Assembly (NCBI GenBank): GCA_023374025.1
Contig: SIJG01000007.1
Coordinates: 1,407,852 to 1,471,851, forward strand
DNA length: 64,000 nucleotides
Source: Heterodera schachtii
Taxonomy: Eukaryota; Nematoda; Chromadorea; Rhabditida; Heteroderidae
Reading direction: 5' to 3'
The notes below the pieces were generated by a model. That model did no database searches, was not told where the DNA came from, and saw only the letters and a program-made list of their open reading frames with translations. Shown piece after piece: positions 50,588-63,500 of this stretch. Position 1 is the stretch's first letter; each line of letters begins with the position of its first letter. The translations under genes were made by a program, and so were the position numbers.

Positions 50588-51157
50588 AATGGACGAATAA
50601 GCGGCGAATGCCATGCCAATGTGTCCAATTATTCTTCCAATTTAGGTTATTACGCAAAGTTCGGCTCGCCCCGGACGCGATACGACCGACGAATAAATTC
50701 AACGATTTTGCAAAATGGGAAGGAGAGAAACGGGAGGAGAAAAATGGGAGGAGAACAGCACACATTGACAATTGGAGGACAAACCGAAAAACGGAACAGC
50801 AGCCCGGGGGCATTGGCAAATTGCCAAATGAAAGGGCAAAAGCAAAGGGAAAGCGAAGGAACAACAACAACTATTTATTAATTGTATGTACAGCGACAAA
50901 CTATGCTCATTTTTTAGGTTTATAAATTTCATTTTTAAAAACACCGAAATTGTTTACAATCAGTGACAAAAATTTAGTTAATTAATCTCTGCAAATGGGA
51001 AAATAAATGAGTATCAGTGTAAAATGGGAAAATGCAATCATATTTATTGATGAAACCCGAAAAATAAGTCAAAAAATGAGAAAGATTCTGAAAATAAAAC
51101 CATAAATTACGATGAGTCAAAGGGTTTTCACTTGTCGGCGGAATTTGGCGGCTTCGG
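50588..51157. other. Convergent intergenic region between the GPCR and TBCA
   Basis: Holds the 3'UTRs of both genes. The frames at 50505-50925 are out-of-frame or UTR continuations next to the last GPCR exon. No additional gene is seen. Confidence 0.5.
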
Positions 51158-51556
51158 TCACATGGAAAGGCTTTCGGCTTTGTCGAGCAATTCGTCGGCC
51201 AAAGCTTTCTGTTCCGTTGCACTCGACAGAATGTCCGCCATGGATTTCAATTCGTTCGCCGCCTTTTTCGCGTTTTGCGTGCTCAGAGTGACCATTTGCT
51301 GATTTTCTTGCAGCACTTCGATTGCTTTCTGAAATTGGCTTTGCTGTGACAATTCGTTTATTGGTCCAACAAATGGTCCCCCCTTTCCTTGGTAATTGCT
51401 CACTTTGACATTGTATTGGTCCGATTCTTCGGCTTTCAAAGTGTTCACTTTGTCCGTCTGTTTTTGCACCTCTTTTCGATAATATTCCACTTCTTGCAAA
51501 TATCGCTTCAAAACGCCCGTTTTTATTTTTAAGTCTTTTTGCATTTTTGGGTCCAT
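51158..51556 (-). CDS. TBCA: Tubulin-specific chaperone A (TBCA)
   Basis: Cofactor A captures beta-tubulin folding intermediates. Exon 1 (51404-51556) starts MDPKMQKDLKIKTGVLKRYL and ends AEESDQYNVK. Exon 2 (51158-51328) starts KAIEVLQENQQMVTLSTQNA and ends DELLDKAESLSM. The result is 107 residues, matching the 108 of human TBCA, and is almost all heptad-like helix. Between them lies a 75-base intron (gtgagc...ttcag) with no stop and a length divisible by three. An unspliced read-through would therefore add 25 residues, including GGPFVGPINE. The spliced form fits the family. Confidence 0.9.
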   Translation of the reverse strand: MDPKMQKDLKIKTGVLKRYLQEVEYYRKEVQKQTDKVNTLKAEESDQYNVKVSNYQGKGGPFVGPINELSQQSQFQKAIEVLQENQQMVTLSTQNAKKAANELKSMADILSSATEQKALADELLDKAESLSM

Positions 51557-54500
51557 TCGAAATAATTATTGTAAACCTTAAAAGTGATGGGTACATCAAA
51601 ATAAGAACATAGAAAAACTCGGTTCTTTCAAACTCAGAACATCAGGCTTACAAAATCAGATTTTGTGCTTGAAAATCAGAAAATTTTGCGAAAACTAAAG
51701 AATTATTAGGGTGCGGCGGTGCCGGAAAATTTCTTTGAAATTTGGCTAATTTTTTTAACAGATTTTTGACAAAAATGACCTTTTTGCGTGATGACATTAT
51801 GCCATACATTTTCAAATTTGAGTAGATTTAAAAAATCAGTCACGGACTCGCTCAGTTGGGCGCCAGCATGTTTTTCCACTATAGCTTTTTTTTGTCCACC
51901 AAATCCTACAATCTTGTTTCATTCGAAAGCTCTTCACATGCTCTATTAGCCTTACAAAAAAGCAAAAAAAAATTTTGGCTTTTAAAAAGTTATTAAGAAA
52001 AAATTTCAAAATTTCCACTTTATCGCAATTTTCATGTATACCTTTTTAGTTAATTGTCTAATCAGGAAGCAATAGCTTAGAAATGGCTTCTAAACATGTT
52101 AGCTTTCGAAGGATACCAAGATTGTTGGGTTTGGTCGACAATGAAAAAAGTTATAGTGGAAAAAAAGGTTGGGGCCCAAACGTGTGGGGCCCAACTGAGG
52201 TAAACCGTTTAGTCATTACCCCAAAATCAGAACATTTCTGATAAATTAGAACTGATAGAAGCCCTGGTTCAAATTCCCAAGGTTTTTAACTTCTTCTCGC
52301 AGAGATTCGCAAAATTAATTGTTATGAAGTTATAAATAATACATAATTATTAAAAATAAATATTTTGTGGATGCGATTGGTGCATAAAAAATCGCCGTGT
52401 ATAAAACTCTGATTCGCAAACAATTTGATCAATTTAGAAAGGCCAGACCAGCGGTAGGAGTCAACTGCGTCTGAGACAAAGCAATTAGCAACCCATTAAA
52501 GTTAATTTTTTTTTTTTTTTTGAAAATTGAGGTTCATCTTCCCCCCCCCCCCCCGCTTATTTTTGGTCTGCTGTTCGGTCACTTACACAATTAGATAAAA
52601 TAATTTTCAGTGTTTCAACGCCGAAAATACTCATGGAAATGGATTGGCACTTTTCCGTTGTCATTTTGTCACTTTCATTTCGTCCCCCCCCCCCCCCCCC
52701 CCCCCTCTTTTTCTCCATCATTCTTTTGTGCCCTATGAGCCATTATTTCTATTATCCTGGCCTATTCATTCTCCGCCTCATTGCTTCTGTTCAAAATGTG
52801 CCGTTCTCTTTCTTTTTACCCATTATGTTTATACAATTTTTTGCCGGATTGAATTTGTGCATTCCGTCTGTCTTTGCTTTGCCTGAATGGATTAAGTTTT
52901 CTTATCTTCTAATAGTCTAATCCATCAAAAAATGCTTAAGCGTTTAATCTTTGTTTTATGAACATTAAACAGCGAGGGAAGTAAAAAAGAAAGAAAGGAG
53001 GAAAGATTGTTGCGTTTGCGTGCCATTTTCTGCCATTATCTTTGTGTTTGTTGCATATCAAGTTTCGTATGTAAATGCTCTTCATTTGCTCCCCCTTACT
53101 ATTCTTTGGCTTTTCCTTCCTTTTTTGTCCCCTCCGCCGCTTGGCCCATCTCTTTTTCTTCTTTTACGGCACATTCTCTCACAGCGGCCAACCTGACAAT
53201 GCCGTGCCAAATCGATGAGAAGCAAAGAGGCGCGCCTAAATGTTGGGTGGCCCGGCAAAGTGTGCCGTGCCCCCTCCCTTCGACTTAGCGAGTTGCGACC
53301 AAAGTCCCATACAGCCCGACTCTTCCCAAACATCGCTCACTCCTTCCCGTCCCTTCCCATTTGCGTGTCTCCCATGCATTTTCTGCTGCCATTACGTCAC
53401 CCTTGCTTCATCCATCCCTTGCTCACCCCCCCCCCCCGTTTCATCCTAACGGCCAATCCCACAAAAAGCACTTCCACTCACTCAGCTCATACTACTATGA
53501 CTGTCAACAGCAAATTCATACCGCAAATCCCCTCAAATCCATCAAAGTTCCCCATGCTTATTAATCTGCTGGCAGTCCATTCATCGGATTGCCTTGCCCC
53601 CCCCCCCCCCCTCCCAATTTTCTGGCCACTCGAAGCTCCAGCTGAATCAATCCGCTTCAAAACTCTTCGATTCTTTCGGATTGCTTTCTCTTCTCATCTC
53701 TTTTCAGTATTCTTCATTATTTTATTTTTTCCTCGCCTTTTGCGTTCGTTTTTTGTCTTATTTACCCGAAGGCGCCTTCGTCTCATTTTCTCTCCATTTG
53801 GTGGAGTTGGAAAAGAACGCTCTGCTGGAGAAGGCAGAAGCAGGGATTAATTTGAGATAAACAGAAAAAAGACAAGGGCATTGCTAATTGTGCCATTTTT
53901 GTTCAAGTTGATGAAAGAACAGAATTTATTTCTCCATCCAAAATGCTCTCTTTTTCGGATTATACGCAAATGAGAAATTCTACTGATTCCCCTGCCGATG
54001 TCAAAGTTATTGAAAACCCCAAAACAACGCGCGTTGGTTTTTTGGGTTTTCCAACATTTCTTTGGTTCATCCTCAAATTCGTTCTTCACCCCTGGACATC
54101 TCTGCTAATTAATTATTTATTCCTTCTTCTTCCCTCTCCTCGCCATTTGCTCGCTCTCTTTCCACAATTTCGCCTGCCATAAACCTCCGTTTTCATTTGC
54201 ACCGTTCCTTGGGCAACGGTGCGTCGTCGGCACACATTTCCGGCACAAGCAGCCTTTCTGTTTTTCAACCATTACCGATTATCCACGCATTAATCCAAGT
54301 GATTAGGAAAATTGCCGCGGCATTAATTAAAGGCAGCGTGAGTAAGAGAGAAATGTCAGTCCCGGGAGGGAATTAACAAGTGACCTTTGGAGCAACGAAT
54401 TCATTATTGAAACTGTCGGTGAAAAGTGAAAGCTTTGGAAATGAAACATTTAAGCCTAATTTAAACCAATAAAATTTAATTTTGACAATTTCTATTATTT

Positions 54501-55761
54501 ACCTAATTGTAAATGAAATACTAAACATATTTCGCCTTAAATTAATTAAATGACTTTGGCAATTTTTTGCCCACTGTTTTTGTTTATTGCTCTTTTAATT
54601 GCAGTTTAACAAACAAATTATAATTATTGGATTCACCAGTTGGTAATCCGCCCACGAAATTCTCTTTTTTGAAAAAGATAATGACGTCCGGCAGCCCCGT
54701 TCCCTGAGTAACAATGCATGTGCATATTATTTTATTTTATATATGCTTTTGGTCTTGGCTATTTCCGGCATTTATCTCTTTCAAATGCCTTCTTTTTGGG
54801 TTTTCCTCATTCCTTTAACCAAACCATAAACATTTAAAGTGCAATAATTTCCTTCGACTCAAAAATCAGAAAAAAATGCAACCTTTTCCCCCTAATCATT
54901 TGCCCTTTGTTCATTTACTAATTTTAAATTTGCTTTTCTTAACGCCATATGCTCCCTCCGCCGTACATAAGTATTGCATAATTCTTTTTGAGAAGAGAAT
55001 AATGAAGTGTCTTGATCGGAGGAACGTCATTTAGCAATGGGTCAGAGATTGCAATAAAAGTTCATGAGCGATGGATGACGACGGGCGGTGATTTCCGATG
55101 ATGATTTAATGTTGAGACGAATGAAATGAACGGCGGAGGGAGTGGGAACTGACACTGATGAAGGAAGCAGTAGCAAACTGAAGAACATTTAAGGGAATAA
55201 TAGAGGAGAAGAGAGGGAAGAGAAGTGATGGGGAGGAGGAGGGAAGGGACGAATTTGCGAGAGGGTGACGACGGGGGAGGTGTGAATGGAGAGGAAAAAT
55301 CGGATTGTCTGATGATTGCATTGATGGGAGAAATAAATGGAAAGGCAGTGGCAATGGAAGAGAGAGAAAAACGCTCAATTTAGCCCCGCGGGGGAGGGGA
55401 GGGACCGTAACTGCCGTTCTCCCAGCTCATTTCTGTTGAATAATTTGTTGTGACTGTGCCCCCCGCGCCGTCCCCTCTCTCCCCGTCCCTTCTGTGTTCC
55501 CGCCGCACTCCTTAATATAATACACCGACGTTCACCAGATTCTTCTCGATTCCATAATTAGCAATGAATAAAGTACACCACAACATAATAATCAATTTTT
55601 TGGAAATTTCTTTTTTTAATTTAAATTTTGTCCGGACATTTGCTTTAAACTTTTTAATCTGAAAAATAAATTTATTATTCTTTTCCTTTTTAGATTACGC
55701 TACAATAAAAATACCTATCTGTAATACAAAATATTGTTTCTCCCCAGCAATTTGAATTTTG
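51557..55761. other. Gene-poor region with repeats and weak exon-like fragments
   Basis: 51600-52300 is repeat-like, with several copies of a 'cattcgaaagct'-type word shared with 1315-1345. 52500-53600 has C-runs (52540-52554, 52685-52705, 53427-53438, 53599-53612) and low-complexity frames. A frame near 53165-53288 (NLTMPCQIDEKQRGAPKCW) and one ending at 53860 (VELEKNALLEKAEAGINLR) look more protein-like, but no gene model joins them. 53870-55760 is AT-rich with no supported gene. Its right end should hold the promoter of the bZIP gene. Confidence 0.4.
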
Positions 55762-58426
55762 ATGAGCAGCGGTAAATTCGATTGGTTTCTTTCCTCGCTG
55801 ACCCCCGAGTCGCGTAGGTCCATTTTTTAAACAATGTCCCCCAAAAACAATAAAATAAATAAAATAAAAATCTCTTTTTACAGAAGTGCCCTCGACCGCG
55901 GAAATAATTCAGGTGATAAACAAATGATAATTCACCTCAATAATTGAATGACCAAACTCAGAAATGCCTTTCCGTGAACCCATTCGATCTGAAGTTTCGC
56001 GAAGCAAATTTGCAAATCAATGGCCAAGGAACACAAAGTGGGACCTCTGCCGATGGCACTTCGGGTTCACTGCCAACCACTTCAGGTTTTCTGGCCGGAA
56101 TATTCTTTTTTTGAAAATCTCATCCATCGCAGGTCTCGGCTCTCTGCTGAATTTGCCCTCGACTTTGTCCTCGTTGACAAACACTCATTCACCCGGCATT
56201 TTCTCCAATATTAATGTTCTCACGGCTGACATTGAGGGCGAGTTGAGAAAAACCATTGACCTTTCCCGCAAAGTACAACAGGTAGAAAATGAAAGCATTC
56301 ATTAATTTTGCTCCTTTTTACTTTTGGGTCGGTGAAAAACCATGGAGACCCTTCTTAGTTAACATTCAAAATGTCATTTTTTCTTTTTGACTTTGCATTA
56401 CTATCATTTTTTTTTTATTTTAGCTGCGCGAAAATGGACTTTTGAGTAATTGTAAGCAGGAGGACGGACAATTGAAGACGCCGTGCACTTCGGACGTGCT
56501 CAACGCCGTGTTGGACATGCAGCACATAAACGGGGGCTCCGCTGCTCATTGTCAGCAACACCACTTGGGCAGCTCTTCCGTTGGCTCCTCCTCCCCGTTC
56601 ATTTCTTCCACTTCGCTGCTTGCCGGACTGAACGGACTCAAAGCGGCACTTACAAATTCCGCCAATTCCTCCGGCCAAGGTTTTGGCAATTTTCAAATTT
56701 TTTAAACTTTCAATACTTTGTAAAATTCGTCATTTAAATTTGTTTAAGAGGCTGCTGTTCACAGTCACTTGGTCCCGACCAGTTCCATCCCCAACTTCAA
56801 ATTGGAATCGGACCACGCCGGCCCCTCCTCCTTCACGCCGGTCGCGGCTCAGGGCAAAACGATGTCCTCTCCCGACCTGCACCTCCAGGCAAACATTTCC
56901 TCGGGTTGGTTTTGCAAAGCGACGCTCTGTCCCCCCCCCCCCCCCATCACTCATTTTTCCCAATTTGCCTTTGCTCAGCTGCGTCTGCTCATAAGCAACT
57001 CCATTCGCCCATTTTTCCCTCCGAAGCTCTTCTCGCTCTTCACCACGCTTCCTGCTCCGCCACTTTGTCCGTGCCCGCCAATCTCTCCGGCGGGGGCCAA
57101 AGCAATCCTTCGTTCAGTGCGCAGAGCAGTCCCGGGGGGTCGGGCGGGTCGCTGCTTAGTTCGGCACTTTCTCCGTCATCCCAACTCAACGGCAATGGAC
57201 TGACAGAGTGAGTGAACGATGGCTTATGGAGAGACTTTTTAGGCACTATGAATTTGATTCAAATAAAAAAAACATTTTTAGTCTTAGCGCCCCGTCAAAA
57301 ATATCGCCAATGCTTAACGGCAAATCAGGCGATGACCAATGGAAAGTCGGCGAAGGCATAAAGCAGTCGGTCTGCCCGCCCCAAATTTCAATTGTAAGTG
57401 GGGAAAGGGCAAAAACCAATCAGGTCTACCGATTTGACAAATGGGGACTGATTTACGAAATTGCTTTTTAATGACTGTCCATTCTTTATTATAAACATCA
57501 AAAATTGGTTCAAATTTGAAGTCCCAGCAAAGTCCGTACGCGAAAGGGCCCGATTCGGTCACTTCCAAAGCATCCAGCGACATGAGCAAGGACAGTTTCC
57601 ATAATACGGCACCGCCGGGGGGAAAGGAGAAAACGCGCAAATACACCAAATTTTATGGTGGAAGGTATTAATGAAAAGGCGGGGATTTAGCAATTGAAAA
57701 TGCGACTTTTTAAGTGCGGATAGCCAAGTGAGTTCAACGCGGGGAGGCCGAGGCCGAAGGTCGATTATAAAGTGAGAAAGAACGCACAAATGCCAACGAT
57801 AATAAAAAAAAAACACAGCGAACTGCTCCCGGACGAACGGCGACAGACAATTTTGGAACGGAACAAAGCCGCGGCGGTACGGTACCGAAAGAGGAAGAAG
57901 TGAGTCACCACGGGGCAGCAGGGGAATTTGAAATTAACAATTGGTACATTTGTTACCTTCTGATTGTGAGTGGGGTGTTTTAATCTCAAATTTGATTTTC
58001 GATCATTTGCTTAATTCGTAATTTTTCAATTTTTCTCCAGGGAAGAGCATGACGATATGATCACCCGGGTGACCTCTATGGAGCAAGAAAAGAACGCTTT
58101 GGAGGTGGGCAAGTTCGGGTTGGGTTCGCCTTGTCATTGTCCGTCCTTTTCAGACCCAAAATTCCGTCCTCCGTCGCGAGTTGGAGCGACTCAACTTTTT
58201 GCTGCAGGTTCCCCTTTCCCTTCTCTTTTTCCCTCTGTTCTTTTCAATTCTCCATTTTCAGGAGCGTGAAAGTCGTTGCGTTTGCAAGGCCAACCAATTG
58301 CAAGTGGGCGTCAGTGTGCTGGACGAAAGCCGAAGTCCGTCGGTTGGCTTTATGAACGGTTACGGCGTCGGCGGAGGAGCGCATCAGCAGCTGATTAGGC
58401 CCAGCTCCTCCCATTCCACGCAATAA
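55762..58426 (+). CDS. bZIP transcription factor, ATF-2/ATF-7-like
   Basis: The first exon is MSSGKFDWFLSSLTPES. Splicing at gtaggt gives VPSTAEIIQ and KCLSVNPFDLKFREANLQ, resembling the N-terminal activation segment of ATF-2. Ser/Asn/Gly-rich middle exons follow (LLNLPSTLSSLTNTHSPGIF, DIEGELRKTIDLSRKVQQ, LLAGLNGLKAALTNSANSSG). The bZIP is at about 57815-58290: basic region ERNKAAAVRYRKRKKEEHDD, zipper NSVLRRELERLNFLL, then RESRCVCKA. The end SSSHSTQ precedes TAA at 58424-58426. Relatives are stress and immunity regulators acting under p38/JNK kinases. The RYR in the basic region is more like ATF4, so placement is not certain. Introns hold C-runs (56933-56945). Confidence 0.8.
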
Positions 58427-60514
58427 AAGCCGATTTCGCAATTTGTTGCCCCGGCGCTGTACAAAAAAAAAGCGATGATCTGACGACACCACGAAAACCT
58501 CCTTACCCTTACGGATTTTCAACAAATTTCTCAACTTTATAGTCATAGATTTCTATTGTATTTTGGGCAGTTAAATTCAAAAATTTGAAGGAAAGGAGAA
58601 ACCAATCCAATTTTTGATTAATTAAAAATTAATTTCCTTTCCTTGTCAGTTCTTTTTCTTCCTTTGTTATCCCTCTCTCTCAAACCCAAATTTCCAAAAT
58701 TTTTACTTATTTTCTACCCATTTTTACGAGTCGAATTTTCCTACCCAATTAGCCCGGTTTTATGATTCATTGGCTCGTTTTGTGTTTCTCGAATAGATTA
58801 TCCGAATATTCCAAAACATAGACAAGATTCTGTTTTACTTTTGTCTTCAGTTTTATAATTTATCTTTCTAGTCATTTTTCAAATTCTTCTCGTGTATAAT
58901 AAATATAATATAATTAGAATTTTGTATTCTGACAATGCGAATAATAAAATTGAAAATATTAAACAAAACTCATTAAATAAAATTTGGATTTGGTCGTAAA
59001 ATTCTTTGAAAGAATAAAGTATTCAGTGGATGGACATTATTGGGTGACTTACGCCCGAATGACCCCGCCGAATTCCCTTCCAAACGAACAAATGACCGCC
59101 GGCATGGCGTGCAATTGCCTTTTGTTGTGCCATTGGGTCCCTTCCCTTCTTTGCCCTGCAAGAATTTGAAGAAGATAAAGCCCCGAATTAGCCGAAATTT
59201 GGGAAGGCCCTTTTGGGGGAGAAAATGTCCAAATGAGTGATTAGGTATTAATGACAAGTGAATATTACGGGGAATGAATTTTTTATTAAAAGAGGGCAGC
59301 TCAGAAGAAGAGCAATGATAATTGGCAAATGCTTTCATTCGCTTTATTCGAAGTGATAAAAAGCAATCATTAGGCTAATTAAGCAACTCCAAAAAGTTAA
59401 ATTGGTAGAAAGTCAGAATTGGTCAACACAGAAAGGGCCAATGTAAATGATTTGGTTCTTTCCTGTTCTGTGACCACAGAATTATTATTTTATTAAATCT
59501 TCCCTTTTTAATAAAATGGCTCTTAAATTCATAATTATTTACCAAAAAATCCAAAATGAATCCCAAACTGCTTTATTTTTCCGACAAAGGGGCATAAGAA
59601 ATTCATAAAATATTTTGCAAAACTGGGCGCGCCTTTGTTGATTTAAAAAAAAAATTCTGGGTCACAGAACAGGAGAGTTACCAAGGGTTTTAGCGGCGGG
59701 TACCTAAAAAATGTCTTTCAGCCAATTTTCTATTTTTAAGTAATTTTACCCCTGGGGGGTTTTCCCCCTTTACCCTCCCGCCCCTTGGGACAGTCTCTCT
59801 GACCAGCGGTCCTTCCTTCCCTCCCCCGCCTCCGTCTCATCGTTTTTGCCTCAATTTCCCTTCTTCATCCCAGGCTTCCCCCCAATTTCATCCCATCCGT
59901 TTAATTCATCCCCCGCCCCTTTTCCGAGTCCAATTCCTCCGACATCCCTCCCCCCACACGCCCCTTCTTCTCATGTGTTGTACCCCTTTTGCCCGCGAAG
60001 TGTCCACTCCCTCTCCTCCCCTTTCTTCCTCCCCTCCCCTTCTCTCCCCCTCCCCCGCCGCCTTTTCCTCCTCCTCCTCCGTCCCCCACTTCATTTTCTC
60101 TCATTTCTCTCATTCCCTCCCTTTCCCTCTGCTTGAGGAGTCCTTTCAAAGTTTTCCGTTGCGATGGCCTCCCATAAATAATTTTCTTCTCGCGCCTCTG
60201 AAATTGAATCCCTTTGAGGCGACGAATTCATTAGGCTGTGGTAAAACGCGGGAGAGATTTTAACTCTTCGGCGTTTGATTGACTTTTGCACGGAGTTCAA
60301 TTGACCAAATGAGCGAAGGTTCGGAGAATGCCGCGGGGAGTGACCGCCGAAGGCAATGCCAAAGTCAAATTTGGCCAAATACAACTGTGCTATTGGCCCC
60401 CCTTTTTCCCCTCATTTTCCCCAATTAAATTTTGCCCATTTTATTTTCAATTTCTCTTGTCCATTGTTTTGTTGCTCTTCTGCTTTTTCAGATGTGCCAA
60501 TTCCTTCCCAAAGG
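58427..60514. other. Intergenic region before the EMI-EGF gene
   Basis: AT-rich to about 59740, then strongly C/T-rich with long CCTCC/TTCCC stretches (59750-60150), which generate Pro/Ser frames on + and Gly/Glu/Arg frames on -. No conserved domain is seen in any. The 3'UTR of the bZIP gene is at the left end. Confidence 0.5.
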
Positions 60515-63500
60515 ATGACTTCTTCTGTCCCTCCCTTCCCATTTTCCCCCTTTTCTTTCCGTCCCATTTTTTGGTCCATTTTTCTGCTCCTCTTCTCTTT
60601 TCGGAGTGGCCTCGATGTCCAAGTTGACGTGCACAACACAGCAAATGTTCAATTGGGCCAGTGGGTTTGTATCTTACGGTCAATTAGTTGTTCGTTTACA
60701 TGCTAATTACCTAATTAGTTAATTACAATCCCTAATGGTTTTATTAATCTGTCCATCGTTCCATCACCGTTACCAATCTCTTCTCTCACTTCCCCCAAAC
60801 ATTGCCTTTCCTTTCCCCGTATTTTGCGCACTTCCCCCCCCCCTTTTTTCCCATTTCATTCATTTCTTTGCTTTTTCATGCAAATTTCCTTCGCAATTCC
60901 CCGCTGCGCCGTTCAAATTCAAATCAAATTTTCCTTCTCTGGGAATCCCCGACCTCAAAAACGAGCAAAATTCGCACCAAATTATGCACATTTTGCGCAT
61001 TTTTCACCAATCCATTGTTATTATTGTTGCCAAGGATGGGCCGGACTGGGAAATGAATGCAAAAAGAGGGAAAAGGCAAAAAGCATAATTCATCGGATTT
61101 GGGGAGGACCAAACACATGAACAAAATGAATAGAAATTGGGGAGAATTGGGGGGGGGGGCAAACCATTCATTATTATTATTGTCTGTTTTGGGGGGGGGG
61201 GGGGACAGTCGCCTTTTTTTGCAATTTCAATTGTTAATCCTTACCTGGGAATGGACATTGGACATTATTGTTGCCTTTTTGCCAACAAAATAAGCGACTG
61301 AGGCAAAGATTAAGCCAAAAAAAGAAAGGGAAGGGACGATGAAACCGACGGAATTGCGCAAAATGTGCCAAAATCGGACAGCAAAATTGGTAATGACACC
61401 CATTCATATTTATGGCGATAAAAAGGTGCGATTTTGGGAGAGTCGTCGACGATAAAATCGGCAGAAGAAAAAGGGAAAATAATTACGGACGATGGAATGC
61501 CAATCCAAAAATTTGATGAGCGAAAGGCGCCCATTGATGGGTCACTGAGTCACTCGAACTGTGCGCTTTGCTTTTGTGTTCAAACCGTAAAAGCGACCGA
61601 ATTCGGTGCATAAACATCCCCTCGAGGGCTTAATGTTTGGGCCAAACCCAACCCCACCCCCGGGCGACCTCTCAACCGCACTTACCCCCTCCCTCTATGT
61701 ATCCTCTCCCTCTCTCTCTCTCCCCCCTTTTCCCTTTTGGTTTCGTCTTTCCCTCATTACTCTTCTTCTCTACTCACTCTCTCCTTTCTGCTCTCTTTTG
61801 CTGCTCTTTTTCTTGTGTTTCTCTTTTCTTTTTGCCCTCCCAAATTTACGCGAAAATACACGCCGAAAGTGCGGTGGGACGGTGGACAAACAAAAATAAA
61901 ATAAATATTAAAGCATTTGCCCTGAGAAATGAAATGACCCTTTGATGTTCTCTGATGACAGTCGGTGGATTCATTTCCCTCCCCCCGGCGGACGAACTTA
62001 GCCCATTCGAATCCAAAGAATTTATGAGAGAACATAAAATGGTGTGAATTTGGTGGGGCTGGGGGAGGGGCGGAAGAACCAAATGGAATTTAGGATGAAA
62101 AATAAATGAAAATAATTGGGATTTTTTTAAATTTTTCCATTTTCAATCATTGATCTTTTAAAATTTTTTGAAAATAAATTTCTTTTTTTTTCTAACGAAA
62201 CGAATAAAAGATGAGCATATGTAACTGTACAATAGGATTCGTCGCTGAAGGCATTTAAAATTGCGCTGGAGGCATTTTTTTTTGGAGGCGTCGGAGATTA
62301 ATGCCTTTTCTAATCCCCCGAGGGGACAATTGGCAAATTCGCCCATTTTGCCGTGGGTTCATTTGCCCGTAAAGAAACAAAAAAGAAAATTATGGGAAAT
62401 AAAAATGAAAAAAATGAAAACAGGATTGTGTTCTCAGTTAGCAATTTGCCAGGCCAAATGTCTGTCCCCACGAGGAGTTGGAAGTGGTCACCGTCCGTAA
62501 GCCGTGTGTTCGTGCCGTGGTCAAATACGTGCGCATTCGGAAGGCCAACTGTCCGCTCACTGCGCCATGCACCGTACGACAACCAAAGTGAGTACGGTAG
62601 AGACACTTGGCACCGTACCCCCCCCCCCTCATCATCATGTAGTTACTGTATATGCCTATGCTCACGATCATTTGTCGCCCGTCCAATGATTTCCCTGTTG
62701 CATGCAAATGAATTCTCAAATTCCCAGCCCAATTCCCCCCCCCCCCCCCCCCCCCCGCTGTGTTCCGCCGTTCCATCGGTGGTCATTTCGCCAATCCTTC
62801 GCCAAACTCTTAGCGCTTTTTGATTTGTAACGACGGATTTATTTGCTCGTTGCAATATTTATTTGTGATGTTCATCGTTTTTGTGATTGGATCAAAAAGG
62901 CAGTGAATGTGAAGAAAAAGGGATGGAAGAGAAGGGAATTGGAAGGGATGAGAAAGAAAATGGGACGACGTTTTACAATATTTGCAATTGCAAAATGATT
63001 TGGAGGGGCGATCAGAGATCAAAGCGAAGGGAAGGAAAGGAATTGGGAGAGGGAGCGGGAGAGGTGTTTTTGGCAGGAGAGAAACATGACGGAAAAGGTC
63101 GAACGAAACGTACTTTTGGGGAGGGGGGAAGGGAGAGGAGAGGAGGGGGCGATGTTATCGACGGAGGAGAGAGAGAGAGAGAGAAAGAGAGGGGTGGCAT
63201 TGACACCAAAGTGATTAATATTAATTAATGAATGAATGAATGGTCAAAAAAGGAATGAATGGAACGCCAAGGGAAAAGAAATAAAAAACAAAAAAAAACA
63301 GAAAAATGGGAAATAAAAAATGAAAAAAATGAAAAAAGAAAAAATGGAAAATGAAAAAGAAATAAAGAAAAGCAACTGTCAACGCTTTTGTTAATATCAT
63401 TTCGACCCTTCAGAACCTTTTATTATCGCTCGACGACGAATTCGACACGCAAACGGCGCCAATTGGTGGCGGAGTGTTGCCCGGGATGGACCCACGTGGC

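Noticed and set aside
52633..53288. Possible secreted protein frames with hydrophobic starts
   Set aside because: Translation of C-runs and T/C-rich DNA. The Cys-containing end near 53210-53270 is noted in the region entry, but no start or downstream exon supports it.
53594..53860. Exon-like end VELEKNALLEKAEAGINLR
   Set aside because: Reads well at its end but is preceded by low-complexity sequence, with no linked exons or recognised family.
59846..60263. Pro/Ser-rich + strand and Gly/Glu-rich - strand frames
   Set aside because: CCTCC/TTCCC low-complexity DNA upstream of the EMI-EGF gene. No conserved residues.
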